This document shows positions 61,897-64,000 of a stretch of DNA of 64,000 nucleotides, piece by piece. A program made the position numbers and the translations under genes. The stretch lies in NCBI GenBank assembly GCA_026397725.1, contig JAPLUI010000069.1, positions 31,397-95,396 on the forward strand, written 5' to 3'. The first letter of the stretch is position 1; each line of letters starts with the position of its first letter. The DNA is from Verrucomicrobiota bacterium (GTDB lineage: Bacteria > Verrucomicrobiota > Verrucomicrobiia > Verrucomicrobiales > Akkermansiaceae). A model generated the notes under the pieces. The model saw only the letters and a program-made list of their open reading frames with translations, made no database searches and was not told the DNA's origin.

Positions 61897-64000
61897 ATGA
61901 ACACAGCAAAGTTAGCAATTCTTTCACTTATTGCGATGTCGGTGCCGGCTTTCGGGGCATTGTACACGATCAATAATGGGACATCTACAACGGCCTCCGG
62001 CATCGAAACCATGTCGGGGGCTACTTTCAGGGCAGCAACGACCGCCGGGACTGCATTTGCAACTGGTGGCGGTATCTCGGCCGGACCGGGCGTTATAGCG
62101 ATTGGTGTTTTCAGCACCGATAACCTTTGGGGCATGGCAGATCTCGTGGCAAGTTTCACCCAGTACGGGAACTCCACAGCATTCTCCGCTGGCGGGACTA
62201 GCGGCCTTCGGAGCATCTTTCAGGTCTCCACCTCGGGCATTGTGACCGGTTCCGTCTTCAGTGGCAGGAATATCTACCTGTTCGTCGGCAACGGGACTTC
62301 CTTTGCGAATTCCACTGAGTTCCTGGTGGTTAAAACGGCCCAGTTGTTTGATCCAGCCCAAGATTCGCAGCCGACTGCTCTCACGTTTACAACCCGTCCA
62401 GCAACTAGCACGCTGCTGTGTGGCACGTTCGTCCCCAATGTCAAGACTACCAACAATGACACTTCCATCACACCGGGTTGGGGTATGGGTCCCTCGCTGC
62501 TGCCTTCCTTTGCCGTCACCGGTGTCGCAAGCGATATCACAGCGACATCCGCGAGTCTGAATGGCATGGTAACCACATACGGCGTGCCAACGACCGCGCA
62601 GTTTGAATACGGACTGACCACCTCATACGGTAGCACCGCGGCGGGCGTGATACTTGCCCCGGACAATGGATGGAGCGAGCAGGCGGTCAGCGCGAGCATC
62701 AACGGACTTCAGTCGGGGCAGATCTATCATTTCCGCCTCACCGCCACCAATAACGTGCGCACGGACGTGGGCGCGGACATGATGTTTGTGACCGGTAATG
62801 TTCTGACTACCACCGCTCAACATGGAATGGTGGCCGGCGCGGGTGACTACCCACACGGTAGCACCGCCACGCTCACCGCCACCCCGGACCCCGGCTACCT
62901 CTTCACAGGTTGGTCCGGGGACGCCACCGGCACCGCCAACCCGCTGTCCGTGCTGATGGATGCGGACAAGACCATCGGTGCGACTTTCACCCGGCAATAC
63001 ACCCTCACTACCAGCACGCTGAGCAATGGTTCGATCACCGGCATCGCTGCGGACGGCAAGTATCTGACAGACACCACCGCCACGCTGACGGCGGTTCCGG
63101 CCGCGGACTATGCGTTCACCGGTTGGACGGGAGCGGCCTCGGGCACGACCAACCCGCTCTCGCTGCTGATGGATGCGGACAAGACGATTGGAGCCACGTT
63201 TACGCGACAATATACCCTCAGCGCCAGCGCGGTGAGCAATGGGACGATCAGCGGCATTGCGGCGGGTGGCAAGTATCTGACAGGCACCACGGCCACGCTG
63301 ACGGCGGTTCCGGCGGCGGGCTATGCGTTCACCGGTTGGACCGGGGACGCCACTGGCACGACCAATCCGCTGTCCCTGGTGATGGATGCGGACAAGACCA
63401 TCGGGGCGACTTTCACCTGGCAATACACGCTCACCACCAGCACGTTGAGCCATGGTTCGATCACCGGCATCGCTGCGGGCGGCAAGTATCTGACAGGCAC
63501 CACGGCCACGCTGACGGCGGTTCCGGCGGCGGGCTACATGTTCACCGGGTGGACGGGGGCGGCCTCGGGCACGACCAATCCTTTCTCGCTCCTGATGGAT
63601 GGGGACAAGACCATCGGTGCGAATTTCACCCGGCAATACACCCTCACCTCCAGCGCGGTGAGCAACGGCACCATCAGCGGCATCGCCGTGGACGGCAAGT
63701 ATCTGACGGGCAGCACGGCCACGCTGACGGCGGTTCCGGCGGCGGGCTATGCGTTCACCGGTTGGACCGGCGCGGCCAATGGCACGGTCAATCCGCTCTC
63801 GCTGCTGATGGATGCGGACAAGACCATCGGGGCGAATTTCACCCGACAATACACACTGACCAGCGGCACGACGACCAACGGCACCATCAATGGAATCATT
63901 GCGGGTGGCAAGTACCTGACTGGAACGACGGCTGAACTCACCGCTGTCCCGAGCCCCGGTTACGCCTTCACCGGTTGGACCGGCGCGGCCAATGGCACGG
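61897..64000 (+). CDS. Secreted InlB B-type repeat protein, partial at the window end
   Basis: Open from ATG 61897 to the end of the window (701 codons) and clearly continuing. Signal peptide 1-20 (LAILSLIAMSVPAFG). Residues 21-200 are an anchor-type beta domain seen in PVC surface proteins (LYTINNGTSTTASG, LWGMADLVASFTQYG). An FN3-like domain follows at about 205-298 (FEYGLTTSYGSTAAG), as in the preceding protein. From about residue 300 there are InlB B-type repeats (GYLFTGWSGDATGT, MDADKTIGATFTRQ) in tandem. Likely a cell-surface protein. Minus-strand open frames over it are artefacts of the repeats. The 194 bases before it show no clear promoter or terminator. Confidence 0.8.
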   Translation, partial: MNTAKLAILSLIAMSVPAFGALYTINNGTSTTASGIETMSGATFRAATTAGTAFATGGGISAGPGVIAIGVFSTDNLWGMADLVASFTQYGNSTAFSAGGTSGLRSIFQVSTSGIVTGSVFSGRNIYLFVGNGTSFANSTEFLVVKTAQLFDPAQDSQPTALTFTTRPATSTLLCGTFVPNVKTTNNDTSITPGWGMGPSLLPSFAVTGVASDITATSASLNGMVTTYGVPTTAQFEYGLTTSYGSTAAGVILAPDNGWSEQAVSASINGLQSGQIYHFRLTATNNVRTDVGADMMFVTGNVLTTTAQHGMVAGAGDYPHGSTATLTATPDPGYLFTGWSGDATGTANPLSVLMDADKTIGATFTRQYTLTTSTLSNGSITGIAADGKYLTDTTATLTAVPAADYAFTGWTGAASGTTNPLSLLMDADKTIGATFTRQYTLSASAVSNGTISGIAAGGKYLTGTTATLTAVPAAGYAFTGWTGDATGTTNPLSLVMDADKTIGATFTWQYTLTTSTLSHGSITGIAAGGKYLTGTTATLTAVPAAGYMFTGWTGAASGTTNPFSLLMDGDKTIGANFTRQYTLTSSAVSNGTISGIAVDGKYLTGSTATLTAVPAAGYAFTGWTGAANGTVNPLSLLMDADKTIGANFTRQYTLTSGTTTNGTINGIIAGGKYLTGTTAELTAVPSPGYAFTGWTGAANGT
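62998..64000 (+). repeat. 213-base tandem repeats (InlB B-type, 71 residues)
   Basis: Units begin at 62998, 63211, 63424, 63637 and 63850, each exactly 213 bases, with high DNA identity. The core of each is LTAVPAAGYAFTGWTGAA and LLMDADKTIGATFTRQ. The last unit is cut by the window end, so copy number is at least five. Confidence 0.9.

Noticed and set aside
62623..63849. A 408-codon minus-strand open frame with periodic Arg-rich repeats
   Set aside because: Its repeats are the complement of the 213-base InlB-type units; the plus frame has a signal peptide and family motifs.
62998..64000. Regular repeats as a CRISPR array
   Set aside because: The unit is 213 bases and codes for protein throughout; there are no spacers.
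1..64000. tRNA, rRNA, riboswitch or phage genes
   Set aside because: None was recognised on either strand by eye; a covariance-model scan was not possible.

Overview
The window looks like chromosomal DNA of a free-living polysaccharide degrader from the Planctomycetes-Verrucomicrobia-Chlamydiae group (Verrucomicrobiota, Kiritimatiellota or Lentisphaerota style). The reasons are many secreted glycoside hydrolases, a formylglycine sulfatase, a DUF6288 protein, beta-propeller cytochromes related to the hydrazine synthase alpha subunit, giant LamG/DUF2341/SGNH proteins, BspA-type LRR and InlB-type repeat surface proteins, and short ACGGATG-type intergenic repeats. No 16S, tRNA or named marker gene is present, so the phylum is an inference.

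Layout. (1) 182-33016, plus strand: secreted hydrolases (clan GH-A, a GH20/GH67-like barrel, three GH2 frames, a 1.5-kb-codon duplicated protein, an acetylesterase, a neutral-ceramidase-like protein) mixed with three paralogous multihaem beta-propeller cytochromes. A decayed patch at 23059-25000 holds a broken GH95 gene, a palindromic repeat element, a broken IS256-type transposase and carbohydrate-binding-module fragments. (2) 33337-57182, minus strand: sulfatase, GH106 rhamnosidase-like protein, two giant SGNH esterase proteins, GH2, DUF6288, truncated GH29 fucosidase and further SGNH esterases. (3) 57235-57900: intergenic repeats and inverted repeats. (4) 57908-64000, plus strand: two repeat-rich surface proteins, the second running off the window.

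How it fits together. The intact enzymes suggest breakdown of an acetylated, probably sulfated polysaccharide carrying rhamnose, fucose and beta-linked sugars: esterases and sulfatase remove substituents, GH106/GH29/GH95 types take off deoxyhexoses, GH2 and GH-A enzymes cut the rest. There is no SusC/SusD pair. The role of the cytochromes is unknown.

The most unusual signal is that at least a dozen genes have collapsed while keeping their ends: signal peptide and C-terminal tail survive, the middle is gone, usually in frame, and several remnants still overlap the next start codon by ATGA. Two are only 32-50 codons long; one joins pieces of two unrelated proteins. In addition, nearly identical signal-peptide leaders sit in front of unrelated proteins, and one cytochrome gene carries an in-frame TGA. 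Whether this is real gene erosion by recombination or an assembly collapse cannot be settled from this sequence alone.
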